Source: Dehalococcoidia bacterium UBA1141 (GTDB taxonomy: Bacteria; Chloroflexota; Dehalococcoidia; Lucifugimonadales; UBA3495). From it: a stretch of DNA of 64,000 nucleotides. This document shows, piece after piece, positions 44,398-53,258 of the stretch. The stretch spans positions 18,210 to 82,209 of the forward strand of contig DCAE01000141.1 in assembly GCA_002311385.1 (NCBI GenBank). Direction: 5' to 3'. A program made the position numbers and the translations under genes. The number at the start of each line of letters is the position of its first letter. Position 1 is the first letter of the stretch. Under the pieces are notes generated by a model. That model saw only the letters and a list, made by a program, of their open reading frames with translations, had not been told where the DNA came from and did not search any database.

Positions 44398-44412
44398 AAA
44401 TCTGCCTCTGGT

Positions 44413-44497
44413 AAACGGTTTATATTGGTAGCTAGTTTTTATGGGTAGACAGTTTTTATTGATAAACGGTTTTTATTGGTACACAGTTTCTAGGGAT
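44413..44497. repeat. Five tandem 17-bp AT-rich repeats over the TldE stop codon
   Basis: Units at 44413-44429, 44430-44446, 44447-44463, 44464-44480 and 44481-44497 follow the pattern NNNNGTTTTTATTGGTN, the last unit being the most diverged. The TldE stop (44473-44475) lies in unit four. On the minus strand each unit offers a TAA in a new frame. The array also covers the region upstream of the enoyl-CoA hydratase start. Confidence 0.85.
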
Positions 44498-46065
44498 TCG
44501 CTAATCTCATCCAGGCGGAAATCGTCAACTGCAACTTCGGGTGCCCAGGTTATCTGGTCCGATGACCAGCGCACTGTGCCCCGGGGATCCGAGCCAATGC
44601 CCAGGATGTTGTTGATTACTCGCAGAACATTGTCGTTCATGCGCAAGGTGTTGGGCTGCACGGGTGCGGCCAGCCGACCGTTCTTGATGATGTAGGAATC
44701 GCCAATCAGGGTGCCGCTGAAATCCCCGGCCGTGATGCCGTTCACCGGGTAGGTGTACCAGATCCGGCCTATGTAGATGCCGTCGCCGACCATACGCAGC
44801 AGGTCTCTCTGACTGGAGCGGGTGGTTCCTTCCACCACCAGATTGGTGGGAGTGGTGGAAGGCGGCGAGTTGAAGTCGCGGCCACCGCCGTTGCCCGGCC
44901 TGAAGCCGTTTCTGGGTAATATCGCCTGAATCGACTTGGATGGGTCTGCGCCCAGTTTCGCCTGTCCTTTGGGGTCGTGCAAGATTCGTTGGTAGCCATA
45001 ATAATCGGACATCAAGCCGGAGAGCACCCCGGCTTTAATCAGGTCGGTCCGCCCGGTGGGAAGGCCCTCGTCGGTGATAGCCTTGGAACCAGCCAAGCCC
45101 GATGCTGCGCCGTCGTCGTAGATGTTTAGTTGTGTTGAGGCTATCTGCTGCCCCAGCTTACCCATGAACGGCGAAGCTTCGGCGTGGAACATGTCCAATT
45201 GGAGGCCCGGCAACAATACCCATTCCAGGATTTCGGCCAATGCCTGGGGGCCCAGAATGACCCGGTACTTGCCGCTGGGCACTCGCTGACCGCCCATGGA
45301 GTTGATTGCGTTGCGCGCCGCTTCCGCAGCCGACTGGCCGTCGAAGTCGGCCAACCTGTTGCTCACCGACCACCCGCTGCCCTTGGAGTTTTGGCCTTCG
45401 ACCATGGCGGTGGCGAAGGACATGGCCAAGGTAGATTCGTCGGTCTGCACCCGGGGCATGTGGGTTGAGGCAATGGCCATTCGCGCTTGTAGCAAGACCA
45501 AATCCCCGCCCAGTATCAGTCCCAAATCCGGCAGGCGTTGAGGAGATCCCGCCAGGTTTAACAGGTCTTCCGACGTGCTGAAAACCTGCAAACCCTGGTC
45601 CATCATGCGCCAGCCGGCTTTCAGCAGGCCGGGGTTCTTCAGTTGCATGATTGCCGGGTCATGCACGCTCTCACCCGTCTGCTGGCGTTTGTTCTGGGGT
45701 TTTGGCAGGGAAACGAATTCCGTGTCTAAGACGGCTCCTGTCCTCGCCTTATCCAATGCCCGGCGCACACCGTCCAAGGATAGGTCGGTGGGCTCACTAC
45801 CGTATCCGGTGGTTACTTTATTGGAGGAATTGGACCGGGAGTTGCCCCGTGAAGGATGGAATGCCACCCGCAGTCCCAGCCCGAAGGATTCTACGGACTT
45901 GGGTTCTTCAACGCCGTTGCTGGGGATATGGGAAGTGTAATTGATACGCACGGTCAGGTTGGTGTTGGCGGAGGCAAACACCTCCGCTTGGGCCACATCG
46001 GCTTGGGCACGCACGTAGGCCAAGGCCTCCCTGGCCGCAGTTCTCAGTTTAGATAAAGGAATCAT
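44473..46065 (-). CDS. TldE/PmbA-type subunit of the TldD-TldE protease
   Basis: This 530-residue protein belongs to the TldD/PmbA family but lacks the HExxxH zinc motif, so it corresponds to the non-catalytic TldE (PmbA) partner. Landmarks are GSGWSVSNRLADFDGQSAAEAA near 235-256, KYRVILGPQALAEILEWVLLPGL and the family end with NGITAGDFSGTLIGDSYIIKNGRL. It has a longer insertion than E. coli PmbA (the glycine-rich RPGNGGGRDFNSPPSTTPTN loop). The catalytic partner gene lies 1.25 kb away, beyond rmuC, on the same strand. The heterodimer degrades unfolded peptides and, in E. coli, matures microcins and CcdA. Confidence 0.88.
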   Translation of the reverse strand: MIPLSKLRTAAREALAYVRAQADVAQAEVFASANTNLTVRINYTSHIPSNGVEEPKSVESFGLGLRVAFHPSRGNSRSNSSNKVTTGYGSEPTDLSLDGVRRALDKARTGAVLDTEFVSLPKPQNKRQQTGESVHDPAIMQLKNPGLLKAGWRMMDQGLQVFSTSEDLLNLAGSPQRLPDLGLILGGDLVLLQARMAIASTHMPRVQTDESTLAMSFATAMVEGQNSKGSGWSVSNRLADFDGQSAAEAARNAINSMGGQRVPSGKYRVILGPQALAEILEWVLLPGLQLDMFHAEASPFMGKLGQQIASTQLNIYDDGAASGLAGSKAITDEGLPTGRTDLIKAGVLSGLMSDYYGYQRILHDPKGQAKLGADPSKSIQAILPRNGFRPGNGGGRDFNSPPSTTPTNLVVEGTTRSSQRDLLRMVGDGIYIGRIWYTYPVNGITAGDFSGTLIGDSYIIKNGRLAAPVQPNTLRMNDNVLRVINNILGIGSDPRGTVRWSSDQITWAPEVAVDDFRLDEISESLETVYQ

Positions 46066-46126
46066 GTCAAATAAGTTCCGTTAAATCTAGAATGTCGAAG
46101 GTTTGAATACCAGCCACCCTAATTCG

Positions 46127-47254
46127 TTAGTCGCGGCTTGCTCTAGGGTCTACACTTAAGGGTTCTTGCAGGGGTTCCTGCAGTGCCTCCGGGAGGTCGA
46201 AGCCGTCTTGGTCTTCGGGGTCGTCGTCTTCCTCGGGTATGCCAAGTCCCCGTTCCAGCCGGATTCTATCGATGCGTCTTAAAGGACGCTCCATCGCCCG
46301 TCGGCGGGTCTCAACCAGGGATTTGAAGGCGTTTTGGAAGGAATCCAATCGACGTCCCACCAGTTCCAACTGGCCGATAAATCTCTCCCATTGTTGGTTA
46401 AACGCGCCTATCTGAGAGATGATTTCGTTGGAACTCTGTTCCAGGGAGAAATTGTCTACCGCCTGCCGAATCACCAACAGTATTGCGAATAAGGATACAG
46501 GGGAGCACAACACAACCTTGTTATTCATGGCCGTATCTATGAGAGAGGCGTCGTGCTCATGGATGTATTGGTAAATCTGTTCGTTGGGAATGAAAACCAA
46601 TACGTAATCCAGGGTCCGCTGCTCGGGATTGATGTAATCCCGAGTTACTACCTCCTTCAGACGGTCTCTCACGTCTTTGATGAATGCTTGCCGGAACCTG
46701 GCTTCGTCTTCGGCAGACTCGGCATCCACGCACTTCATGTAATTATCCAGGGGAAACTTCACGTCCATGTTCAGTTTCAGGTCTTGAGGCAGCAGAAAGG
46801 TGAAATCAGGGCGGGAACCGCTGGTTTCACCGCCAGCTTCTCTGCCGACCCTGATAGTCGTTTGTTTCAGATAATTTATTCCTTCCACGAAGCCAATCAG
46901 CCGGAGCACGTCTTCGGCCATCCGCTCTCCCCATTGGCCTCTAACCCGCGTGCTGGCCAGGGCTTCCCGAAGCTGACCGGTGGTGGACGCCAGCAGCGTT
47001 GTCTGATCTCCCACCGCCTTTAACCGCTCGGTCAATTGACCGAACTTATTTTCCCGGTCCTTTTCCAATTCCCTGACCAAGTCGCTGACCTTGCTCATCT
47101 CGCTGCGCATCTCGGCCACTCGCGGATCTACCAGGGTTTCTAGGATGGACCTCATGCCATCCTGCTGCTGAGCGGGCCGTCGCGACACAGCCATCAAAGC
47201 GATAGCCAGCACCAGCGAAACCACAGCCAGTATGGCGATAACCACAAGCTCCAT
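46127..47254 (-). CDS. rmuC: DNA recombination protein RmuC
   Basis: This 375-residue RmuC-family protein has an N-terminal membrane anchor (residues 2-24, VVIAILAVVSLVLAIALMAV), a coiled-coil region to about 100 (MRSEMSKVSDLVRELEKDRENKFG) and the nuclease-like core with GQWGERMAEDVLRLIG, RPDFTFLLP and MDVKFPLDNYM, whose D and K residues match the restriction-endonuclease-like fold. The C-terminus is acidic (IPEEDDDPEDQDGFDLP). RmuC limits DNA inversions in E. coli. Here it stands between the tldE and tldD genes with gaps of about 60 bases on either side, all on the minus strand. Confidence 0.92.
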   Translation of the reverse strand: MELVVIAILAVVSLVLAIALMAVSRRPAQQQDGMRSILETLVDPRVAEMRSEMSKVSDLVRELEKDRENKFGQLTERLKAVGDQTTLLASTTGQLREALASTRVRGQWGERMAEDVLRLIGFVEGINYLKQTTIRVGREAGGETSGSRPDFTFLLPQDLKLNMDVKFPLDNYMKCVDAESAEDEARFRQAFIKDVRDRLKEVVTRDYINPEQRTLDYVLVFIPNEQIYQYIHEHDASLIDTAMNNKVVLCSPVSLFAILLVIRQAVDNFSLEQSSNEIISQIGAFNQQWERFIGQLELVGRRLDSFQNAFKSLVETRRRAMERPLRRIDRIRLERGLGIPEEDDDPEDQDGFDLPEALQEPLQEPLSVDPRASRD

Positions 47255-47312
47255 AATGACTCTCTAAGAAGGGATTTCAGGAATCAATCAGGCTTGGACA
47301 TCCACTGATACG

Positions 47313-47340
47313 GTTAGCCGGGCCCAGTTAGCCGAGCCAC
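47313..47340. repeat. 14-bp tandem duplication at the tldD stop codon
   Basis: GTTAGCCGGGCCCA (47313-47326) is followed by GTTAGCCGAGCCAC (47327-47340), with 11 of 14 bases identical. The first copy holds the minus-strand stop (47314-47316), and the second holds TTA in another frame. Confidence 0.55.
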
Positions 47341-48876
47341 GCCTCTCATGGTAGGGCCGCCATTGCTCATCCGTTTGGCCTGCATGGGTTGGCCCTTGCC
47401 GCAGTTGGGGATGGGATTGACCCGCAGGTCGTTGCCCACGGCGTCGATGGACATGAAATAGTCGCGGGAGTCGGCGGTGATTCCACCGTCCCGGTAAAGC
47501 TGGCCCAGCTGGCCGTTTTTTATCTCGTAGACCTTCACAGCAGTAATGCGGAAATTTTCCCGTGACTCAGCTATGGAGGGCGTGCGGTGGCCGTCAATGT
47601 AGTAGCCGGATTCCACCTCGGAGATGATGTCTTGAGGGTCTTGTTCTCCCGGCGCGAACACGGTATTGGTCATGCGAATCAACGGGACCAGATGGGAATC
47701 GGTGGCTCTGGCGGAACCGTTGGGCTCAACGTCCATTGTGGCCGCCGTCTGGCGGTTATTGAGAAACTCTTCCAGCACGCCGTCACGGATGATGTGGGCG
47801 CGTCGGGCCGGGGTGCCGTCGTGATCGTACTTGAACGACCCGTAGCCTTCCATGAGCGGGTCCGAGTAGGCGGTCACTAGAGGCGATGCTATCTGGTGCC
47901 CCAGTTGGTTCTCCCACATGTTCTTGAGGAACCACGAGCGCCCGGCGTAGGCGGTCTCGTACTTCAGTGCCCGGTCCAGTTCGGAGGGATGCCCCACCAC
48001 TTCGTGGACCAACAAGGTATTGAAGTGGGGATTGGTGACGATGGCCACCGGGCCGTCAGGCGGTTTCAAAGGCGGCGCTGCGGCCACCTCAACAGCATCG
48101 GCGCCCAGCTTCTTGCAGAAATCTATGAATTGCGGAAGCACTATCGGCCCATTCTCGTAACCCTCTGAGAGCACTTCCCAGCCCCTTTGGTGCCCGGTGA
48201 AGTCGTAGAGTTCAAAGGTCCCGTGCTCCCCGGCGCAGATTGCGATGGCGAAGCCTTCGGTCTGGGCGAAACTCTGGTCGATGTCAGCTCCGTCGGAACT
48301 CAGGAAAAGCTCACGGAGTAGAAAGGTGCTGGTTGATGCGGCCGCATAAACTACGTTGTCGCTGTTAAGGGCCTTGCACCCTTCAACGGCCATTTTTACG
48401 GTTTCGGCTAGGGGCACGGCCCTGGGATCCTGGCTATAAATCGCCGGGACAGTGTCTTTGGCCACGGCGATGGGGGCCAGGTCCGTTCCGGACAGGCTTT
48501 CGCCCAATGCTCCAAAACGGCCTCGGGCAACGCTTTTCATACGGGCGTTGGAGCGGGCCCGCTGGTGGGCTTGGCGGATGCCCTGCCACACCACGTTCTC
48601 AATGTTGGTAACATCAGCCACGCCGAGAATCTGGCCGAAGTAACCAGCGGCGCTTATCCTGGAGCCAGCGATGGCCCGTACGCCGAAGTCGAATATATAG
48701 TCCTCGGCGCTGGCTTTTTCATTGCCGTTTTCGGCTACCGCTCCCTTTTCTTCCCGCACCGAGATGCGCAGGTCGCAATAACGCAAGCCTGCCAGAGTCT
48801 TGGTCCGCTCTTGAATGAGGGATGCCAGGTTTGGCCGGATGCGGTCCAATATGTCGATTGTTACTGCTGGGGGCAT
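47314..48876 (-). CDS. tldD: TldD-type zinc metalloprotease subunit
   Basis: This 520-residue protein is the catalytic subunit of the TldD-TldE protease. The zinc motif HEVVGH is at 291-296 in LLVHEVVGHPSELDRA, and the family blocks FDFGVRAIAGSRISAAGYFG and GYYIDGHRTPSIAESRENFRI are present. It is longer than E. coli TldD by some 40 residues, mostly at the C-terminus (GKGQPMQAKRMSNGGPTM and on). It is the first gene of a minus-strand tldD-rmuC-tldE group. A possible client in this genome is unknown; no peptide-toxin gene was seen in the window. Confidence 0.9.
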   Translation of the reverse strand: MPPAVTIDILDRIRPNLASLIQERTKTLAGLRYCDLRISVREEKGAVAENGNEKASAEDYIFDFGVRAIAGSRISAAGYFGQILGVADVTNIENVVWQGIRQAHQRARSNARMKSVARGRFGALGESLSGTDLAPIAVAKDTVPAIYSQDPRAVPLAETVKMAVEGCKALNSDNVVYAAASTSTFLLRELFLSSDGADIDQSFAQTEGFAIAICAGEHGTFELYDFTGHQRGWEVLSEGYENGPIVLPQFIDFCKKLGADAVEVAAAPPLKPPDGPVAIVTNPHFNTLLVHEVVGHPSELDRALKYETAYAGRSWFLKNMWENQLGHQIASPLVTAYSDPLMEGYGSFKYDHDGTPARRAHIIRDGVLEEFLNNRQTAATMDVEPNGSARATDSHLVPLIRMTNTVFAPGEQDPQDIISEVESGYYIDGHRTPSIAESRENFRITAVKVYEIKNGQLGQLYRDGGITADSRDYFMSIDAVGNDLRVNPIPNCGKGQPMQAKRMSNGGPTMRGVARLTGPG

Positions 48877-49028
48877 TGATTGTTCCTATAGACGTCAGCG
48901 CTTGGGCGGATTTGTACCGAGTCGGCAATTCTGTATCGCCATAGAGCCAGTTGATTAGAATCAAACCGGATATGGGCAAGGTCTGGCTCAACCTTCAGGA
49001 GGCCGAAAGCTGACCGATGAAAGCTGGC

Positions 49029-50720
49029 TTACCCAGTTACCGCTCCTTCCGAAGCCGAGGAAACCAACTTGGCGTATTTGGCCAAGACGCCGGTTGTGTA
49101 GTTGGGAGGTTTGGGTTTCCACCGGGATTTCCGGTCTGCCAGTTCCGCATCAGACAGTTTGACGTCCAAGCGGCGACCCGGTATGTCCAGGGTGATTATG
49201 TCGCCCTCTTCAAGCAAGGCTATGGGTCCTCCCACCGCCGCTTCCGGAGCGATGTGCCCCAGCATTGGCCCGTGGCTGGCGCCGGAGAAACGCCCGTCGG
49301 TTATGAGGGCCACATCGTCGCCCAAGCCCTGGCCCATTATGGCGCTGGTCACTGCCAGCATCTCCCGCATACCGGGGCCGCCCTTGGGTCCTTCGTAGCG
49401 GATGACTACGATGTCCCCAGCTACGATCTCCTGGTTCTGCACGGCTTGGAATGCGGTCTGTTCTTCGTCGAAGACCCTGGCCGGTCCTTCAAATACCTTT
49501 TGTTGGTGCCCGGCCACCTTGATGACCGAACCCTCGGGAGCCAGGTTGCCGTGGACGATGGCCAGGCCACCGGTGGGGCTACGTGGCGCGTCTATCTGAT
49601 AAATAACGGGTTGGTCTTCAACTGTTTCCATTGACTCGACGTTTTCTCGTAGCGTCTTGCCCGTGACCGTCATGGCGTCCCCGTGGAGCAGGCCAGCGCC
49701 CAACAGCCGCTTCATGACCAAGGAGACGCCTCCGTAGCGGTCCAAGTCGGCCATAACGTAGCGGCCCGATGGCTTCATGTCGGCGATGTAGGGCGTGTTG
49801 TTGCTTATCCGGTCGAAGTCCCCCATGTTGAGACTTACCCCGGCCTCTTTGGCAATCGCTATAAGGTGCAGCACCATGTTGGTGGAGCCACCCATGGAAA
49901 CCGCAACGGTGATGGCATTCTCGAAGGCATCTTTGGTGAGAATGTCCCTGGGCCGCAGGTCTTCTTCCAAAAGCCTGAGTAGGGTCTGCCCGGCGCGGCG
50001 GGCGTGGTCCACTCGGCGCGGGTCTGCTGCGGGTATAGACGCGTCGCCCGGCAGGGACATGCCCAAGGCCTCAATGGCGGTGGACATGGTATTGGCGGTG
50101 AACAAACCGGCGCAGGAACCCTCGCCCGGACAAGCCCGGCGCTCTAGGTCCCTCAGATCCTCCAGGGTCACATCACCTTTGGCGTAACCACCCACGGCCT
50201 CGAAAACGTCTTGGACGTTCACATCCTTGCCTTTGTATTGGCCGGGCATGATGGCGCCGCCGTACACAAAGATGGACGGGATGTTCAGACGTGCCATGGC
50301 CATCAGGCAACCAGGCATGTTCTTGTCGCAACCGGCGATGGTTATCAGGGCGTCCATGCGCTCACCGAAGGCAACCACCTCGATGGAATCGGCGATGACC
50401 TCCCGGCTGACCAAGGATGCTTTCATGCCCTCTGTGCCCATGGATATTCCATCGCTGATTGTGATGGTTCCAAACTCGAAGGGCGTGCCATCGGATTGGC
50501 GAATGCCCTCCTTGGCGGCTTGGGCGAAGCGGTCCAAGTGCACGTTGCAGGGGGTAACATCGCTGGCTAGATTGGCGATGGCGATGAAAGGCTTGTCCAT
50601 GTCCTCTTGTTTCAGGCCCATGGCCCATAAGTAGGAGCGGGCTGGGGCTCGGTCAGGCCCTTCGGTTATCTCCCGGCTCCGGTGCTTCATTCTTAGGTTC
50701 TTATCGGTAGCGGCGGTCAC
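49029..50720 (-). CDS. ilvD: Dihydroxy-acid dehydratase
   Basis: This 563-residue IlvD converts 2,3-dihydroxy-isovalerate and -methylvalerate to the 2-keto acids of valine and isoleucine synthesis. Iron-sulfur cysteines are Cys58 ([10 protein letters not shown]), Cys131 ([13 protein letters not shown], with the Mg-binding Lys133) and Cys203 ([16 protein letters not shown]). The start is GTG 50720 behind a strong AGGAGG. Length and motifs are normal; whether the cluster is [2Fe-2S] or [4Fe-4S] cannot be told from sequence alone. No other ilv gene lies in the window, and no T-box or leader peptide was found upstream. Confidence 0.95.
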   Translation of the reverse strand: MTAATDKNLRMKHRSREITEGPDRAPARSYLWAMGLKQEDMDKPFIAIANLASDVTPCNVHLDRFAQAAKEGIRQSDGTPFEFGTITISDGISMGTEGMKASLVSREVIADSIEVVAFGERMDALITIAGCDKNMPGCLMAMARLNIPSIFVYGGAIMPGQYKGKDVNVQDVFEAVGGYAKGDVTLEDLRDLERRACPGEGSCAGLFTANTMSTAIEALGMSLPGDASIPAADPRRVDHARRAGQTLLRLLEEDLRPRDILTKDAFENAITVAVSMGGSTNMVLHLIAIAKEAGVSLNMGDFDRISNNTPYIADMKPSGRYVMADLDRYGGVSLVMKRLLGAGLLHGDAMTVTGKTLRENVESMETVEDQPVIYQIDAPRSPTGGLAIVHGNLAPEGSVIKVAGHQQKVFEGPARVFDEEQTAFQAVQNQEIVAGDIVVIRYEGPKGGPGMREMLAVTSAIMGQGLGDDVALITDGRFSGASHGPMLGHIAPEAAVGGPIALLEEGDIITLDIPGRRLDVKLSDAELADRKSRWKPKPPNYTTGVLAKYAKLVSSASEGAVTG

Positions 50721-51291
50721 GGTGGTCCTCCTGTTTCCGGATCAGTCCATCCGGCTATAGGGACAATAGCACATGATAAGGATGAAATGTCCCCAAACAC
50801 GGGAATTCGCACAGGATTTTGCCAGCTATCTTTGGGCTGAAGCAGGCCTATTCTGATGTTTGCGGCGATAACCTAGCCTGCAGGCTGTCGAGGAATGGTC
50901 ATAAACTACTAACTGAATATGTAATACGGCCTAAGCCGTTGGTGACTACGCAAGCAAATCCGAAACATTATAAGCGGCCCCGTTGGGCGGTTTCAAGGCT
51001 CATTGGATGATAGAGGTCGGGCTGTATTATCACGCTCCCAGCGGATTCCAATCATTGATTTTCCTTAGCCGGGCCTAAACCGGCTAAGAATCCGAATATG
51101 CCGGACAATAGGCGTGGTGGGAGGACTTGATAACCCTCAAATTTTCTTGTACTCTGGTGCCTGTTCCCAAGATGGTGGAACGAAATCTGACGAACCCAAA
51201 TCAAGTCAACCCAGTCATTGACTAGCCCGGGATTTAACCAGACCAGTCCAAGAATTAACCAGCCCAAGAATTAACTAGGAGGAGAGGGACA
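50721..51291. other. Divergent 571-base spacer between ilvD and sodN
   Basis: No gene is supported here. It contains two hairpins: ACGGC-CTAA-GCCGT (50926-50939) and CTTAGCCGG (51064-51072) with CCGGCTAAG (51080-51088). Just before sodN there are repeated words ATTTAACCAG, AATTAACCAG and AATTAACTAG (about 51230-51278). A weak promoter for sodN is at 51127-51155. One or both hairpins may lie in a long ilvD leader on the minus strand, but no T-run follows them. Confidence 0.55.
51127..51155 (+). promoter_or_regulatory. Possible sodN promoter
   Basis: TTGATA (51127-51132), a 17-base spacer and TACTCT (51150-51155) could serve as a sigma-70 promoter with a leader of about 130 bases. The -10 box is weak. 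No clear Nur or Fur operator is visible. Confidence 0.35.
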
Positions 51292-51765
51292 ATGTTTAAT
51301 CCACTAGGATTGATTTTCTCGCAAAAGGCCGAAGCCCACTGCGATATTCCCTGTGGGATATATGACCCGATATCTGCCAAGATAGCTGCTCAGACGGTGC
51401 AGAAGATGGTGTTGCGGATGCAAGCATTGGAGGCACCGGGGCCCAGCGGAGATGCTGCCGCCCGCCAGGACTTTCTCAATAAAATGGCCAGATATGTCGC
51501 CGTGAAAGAACATCACGCAGAAATTTGCAAAAAAGAGTTGAGCATCCTCTGGGGCGATTACGCTTGGCCCAACGCTCCAGCGGATTTCGACCTGCATGGC
51601 ACCTTCAATGCTGCTTTAAAACTGGCTGGCCGTTGCAAAGGTAGCGTGGATATGGCCGCTTGCGAAGAACTGGTGGCGACAGTAGATACCATCGCCACAG
51701 CATTCTGGGCTACCAAAAACGTAACCTACAGCGACCCCAACGCCGCAGTTAGGTACGGTTCATAA
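51292..51765 (+). CDS. sodN: Nickel superoxide dismutase
   Basis: This 157-residue Ni-SOD dismutes superoxide. The nickel hook is HCDIPCGIYDP: His16, Cys17 and Cys21 become His1, Cys2 and Cys6 once the 15-residue leader MFNPLGLIFSQKAEA is removed, which must happen for nickel to bind. The ribosome site AGGAGGAGAGGG is the strongest in the window, suggesting high expression. In many bacteria the maturation protease gene sodX lies next to sodN. Here it does not; the neighbours are ilvD and hemL, so the peptidase must be encoded elsewhere or be a general one. Confidence 0.95.
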   Translation: MFNPLGLIFSQKAEAHCDIPCGIYDPISAKIAAQTVQKMVLRMQALEAPGPSGDAAARQDFLNKMARYVAVKEHHAEICKKELSILWGDYAWPNAPADFDLHGTFNAALKLAGRCKGSVDMAACEELVATVDTIATAFWATKNVTYSDPNAAVRYGS

Positions 51766-51793
51766 CACCAACCTGATTTTGAGTAGGATTACC

Positions 51794-51834
51794 CACCAAG
51801 GGGCGCCACGATTCAATCGTGGCGCCCCTTGGTG
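51794..51834. terminator. Long palindrome between convergent sodN and hemL
   Basis: CACCAAGGGGCGCCACGATT (51794-51813) and its exact complement AATCGTGGCGCCCCTTGGTG (51815-51834) form a perfect 20-bp stem with one unpaired base. No T-run follows on either strand. The position, 29 bases after sodN and 54 beyond the hemL stop, fits a shared transcription terminator or an mRNA 3' stabiliser. Confidence 0.65.
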
Positions 51835-51848
51835 AATTATTGCCAATT

Positions 51849-51880
51849 TAACCAGGCATTAAGCTAACCAGGCATTAAGC
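51849..51880. repeat. Perfect 16-bp tandem duplication next to the hemL stop
   Basis: TAACCAGGCATTAAGC occurs twice in a row (51849-51864, 51865-51880), eight bases beyond the hemL stop codon on the minus strand. Confidence 0.85.
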
Positions 51881-51888
51881 CGGTTAGC

Positions 51889-53175
51889 CTAGCGCATGCT
51901 CTTTAATGCCTCTTCGGCAATCTCGATGGTCTGGTCCACCTCTGCTTGTGTGTGGGCCAGTGAGACAAACCCTGCTTCAAATTGGGATGGGGCTGTGTAA
52001 ATGCCCCGTTCCAGCATGGCGTGGAAGAACCTCTTGTGGCTCTCCACATCGGATTTCTCCACATGGGTCAGAATCTCCACCGGTCCGGGGTTGAAAAACC
52101 CGGTGAACATGGAGCCCACCCGGTTGATGGTTCCGGGCACCTCATGTTTGACGAAGATGTCGGAAAGTCCGTCGGTTAACTTCTGGGCCAGACCGTCAAT
52201 ATGCTGGTAAACGCCGGGCTTCTTAAGCTCATTTAAGGTTGCGACCCCCGCCGCCACGGCCAATGGATTTCCAGAGAGGGTGCCAGCTTGGTACATGGGC
52301 CCTAGAGGCGCCACCATCTCCATGATGTCGGTCCGGCCGCCGTATGCCCCCACGGGGAGACCGCCGCCGATGATTTTGCCCAATGTGGTGATGTCCGGTG
52401 TTATCCCGAATTTTGTTTGAGCACCCCCATATTCCAGCCGGAATCCCGTAATCACCTCGTCAAAAATCAGCAAAGACCCGGCCTGGCTAGTTATCCGTCG
52501 TAGACCCTCCAAGAAACCTTCCGCCGGAGGGACGACTCCCATATTCCCTGCCACCGGCTCAACGATTATTCCCGCAATACCGTCGGGATTAGCGTTAAAA
52601 AACTGCTCCACCGACGCTAGGTCGTTGAAGTCGGCCACTAGGGTTTCGCTGGCATAGGACTCGGGGACACCTGCGCTGGTGGGTATGCCGTGGGTCATTG
52701 CACCGGAGCCAGCTTTGACCAGCAGACCGTCGGCGTGACCGTGGTAGCAGCCTGCGAACTTGATTATCTTGTTACGTCCGGTGAATGCCCGGGACAAGCG
52801 TATGGCGCTCATGCAGGCTTCCGTGCCGGAATTGACTAGCCTTACTGAATCCACGGAAGGGAAAGCGTCGCAAATCATCTTGGCCAGTTCCACTTCCTGC
52901 TCCACGGGAGCGCCGAAACTGGTGCCGCCCTCGGCAGCTTTGTGTAACGCCTGCACCACAACCGGGTGAGCGTGCCCCAAAACCAGAGGCCCCCAAGACC
53001 CCAGATAATCGATGTATTCGTTGCCGTCCACGTCCCAAACACGAGGGCCTTGCCCTCTGGCTATGAACGGTGGTGTCCCACCCACGGCGCGAAAAGACCT
53101 GACGGGACTGTTGACGCCGCCGGGGATGTATTTCTGCGCTTGGGCGAAAAGTTCTTCTGATCGGGAGAGATTCAT
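51889..53175 (-). CDS. hemL: Glutamate-1-semialdehyde 2,1-aminomutase
   Basis: This 428-residue PLP enzyme converts glutamate-1-semialdehyde to 5-aminolevulinate in the C5 pathway. The PLP lysine is Lys267 in TTLGKIIGGGLPVGAYGG, and LLIFDEVITGFR and NSGTEACMSAIRLSRA are present. Length is typical. It is the last gene of the minus-strand tetrapyrrole operon, 83 bases after hemB. The glutamyl-tRNA reductase gene (hemA) needed before this step is not in the window, although it is often next to hemC in other bacteria. Confidence 0.95.
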   Translation of the reverse strand: MNLSRSEELFAQAQKYIPGGVNSPVRSFRAVGGTPPFIARGQGPRVWDVDGNEYIDYLGSWGPLVLGHAHPVVVQALHKAAEGGTSFGAPVEQEVELAKMICDAFPSVDSVRLVNSGTEACMSAIRLSRAFTGRNKIIKFAGCYHGHADGLLVKAGSGAMTHGIPTSAGVPESYASETLVADFNDLASVEQFFNANPDGIAGIIVEPVAGNMGVVPPAEGFLEGLRRITSQAGSLLIFDEVITGFRLEYGGAQTKFGITPDITTLGKIIGGGLPVGAYGGRTDIMEMVAPLGPMYQAGTLSGNPLAVAAGVATLNELKKPGVYQHIDGLAQKLTDGLSDIFVKHEVPGTINRVGSMFTGFFNPGPVEILTHVEKSDVESHKRFFHAMLERGIYTAPSQFEAGFVSLAHTQAEVDQTIEIAEEALKSMR

Positions 53176-53202
53176 TGATTTATCGACCTTATGGTGAAAA
53201 TT

Positions 53203-53234
53203 GCCTTGTGCTGAAAATGCCTTGTGCTAAAAAT
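53203..53234. repeat. 16-bp tandem duplication between hemB and hemL
   Basis: GCCTTGTGCTGAAAAT (53203-53218) and GCCTTGTGCTAAAAAT (53219-53234) differ at one base. The pair lies 24 bases beyond the hemB stop. Confidence 0.75.
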
Positions 53235-53258
53235 TCCCACGCGGGATGCTGATGGTGC

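Noticed and set aside
50819..51010. A 63-codon plus-strand frame in the ilvD-sodN spacer
   Set aside because: No ribosome site, no recognisable protein pattern and unrelated composition; probably chance.
50721..51291. T-box leader for ilvD (also sought before lysS and serS)
   Set aside because: No AGGGTGGNACCGCG-type T-box word on the minus strand upstream of any of these genes.
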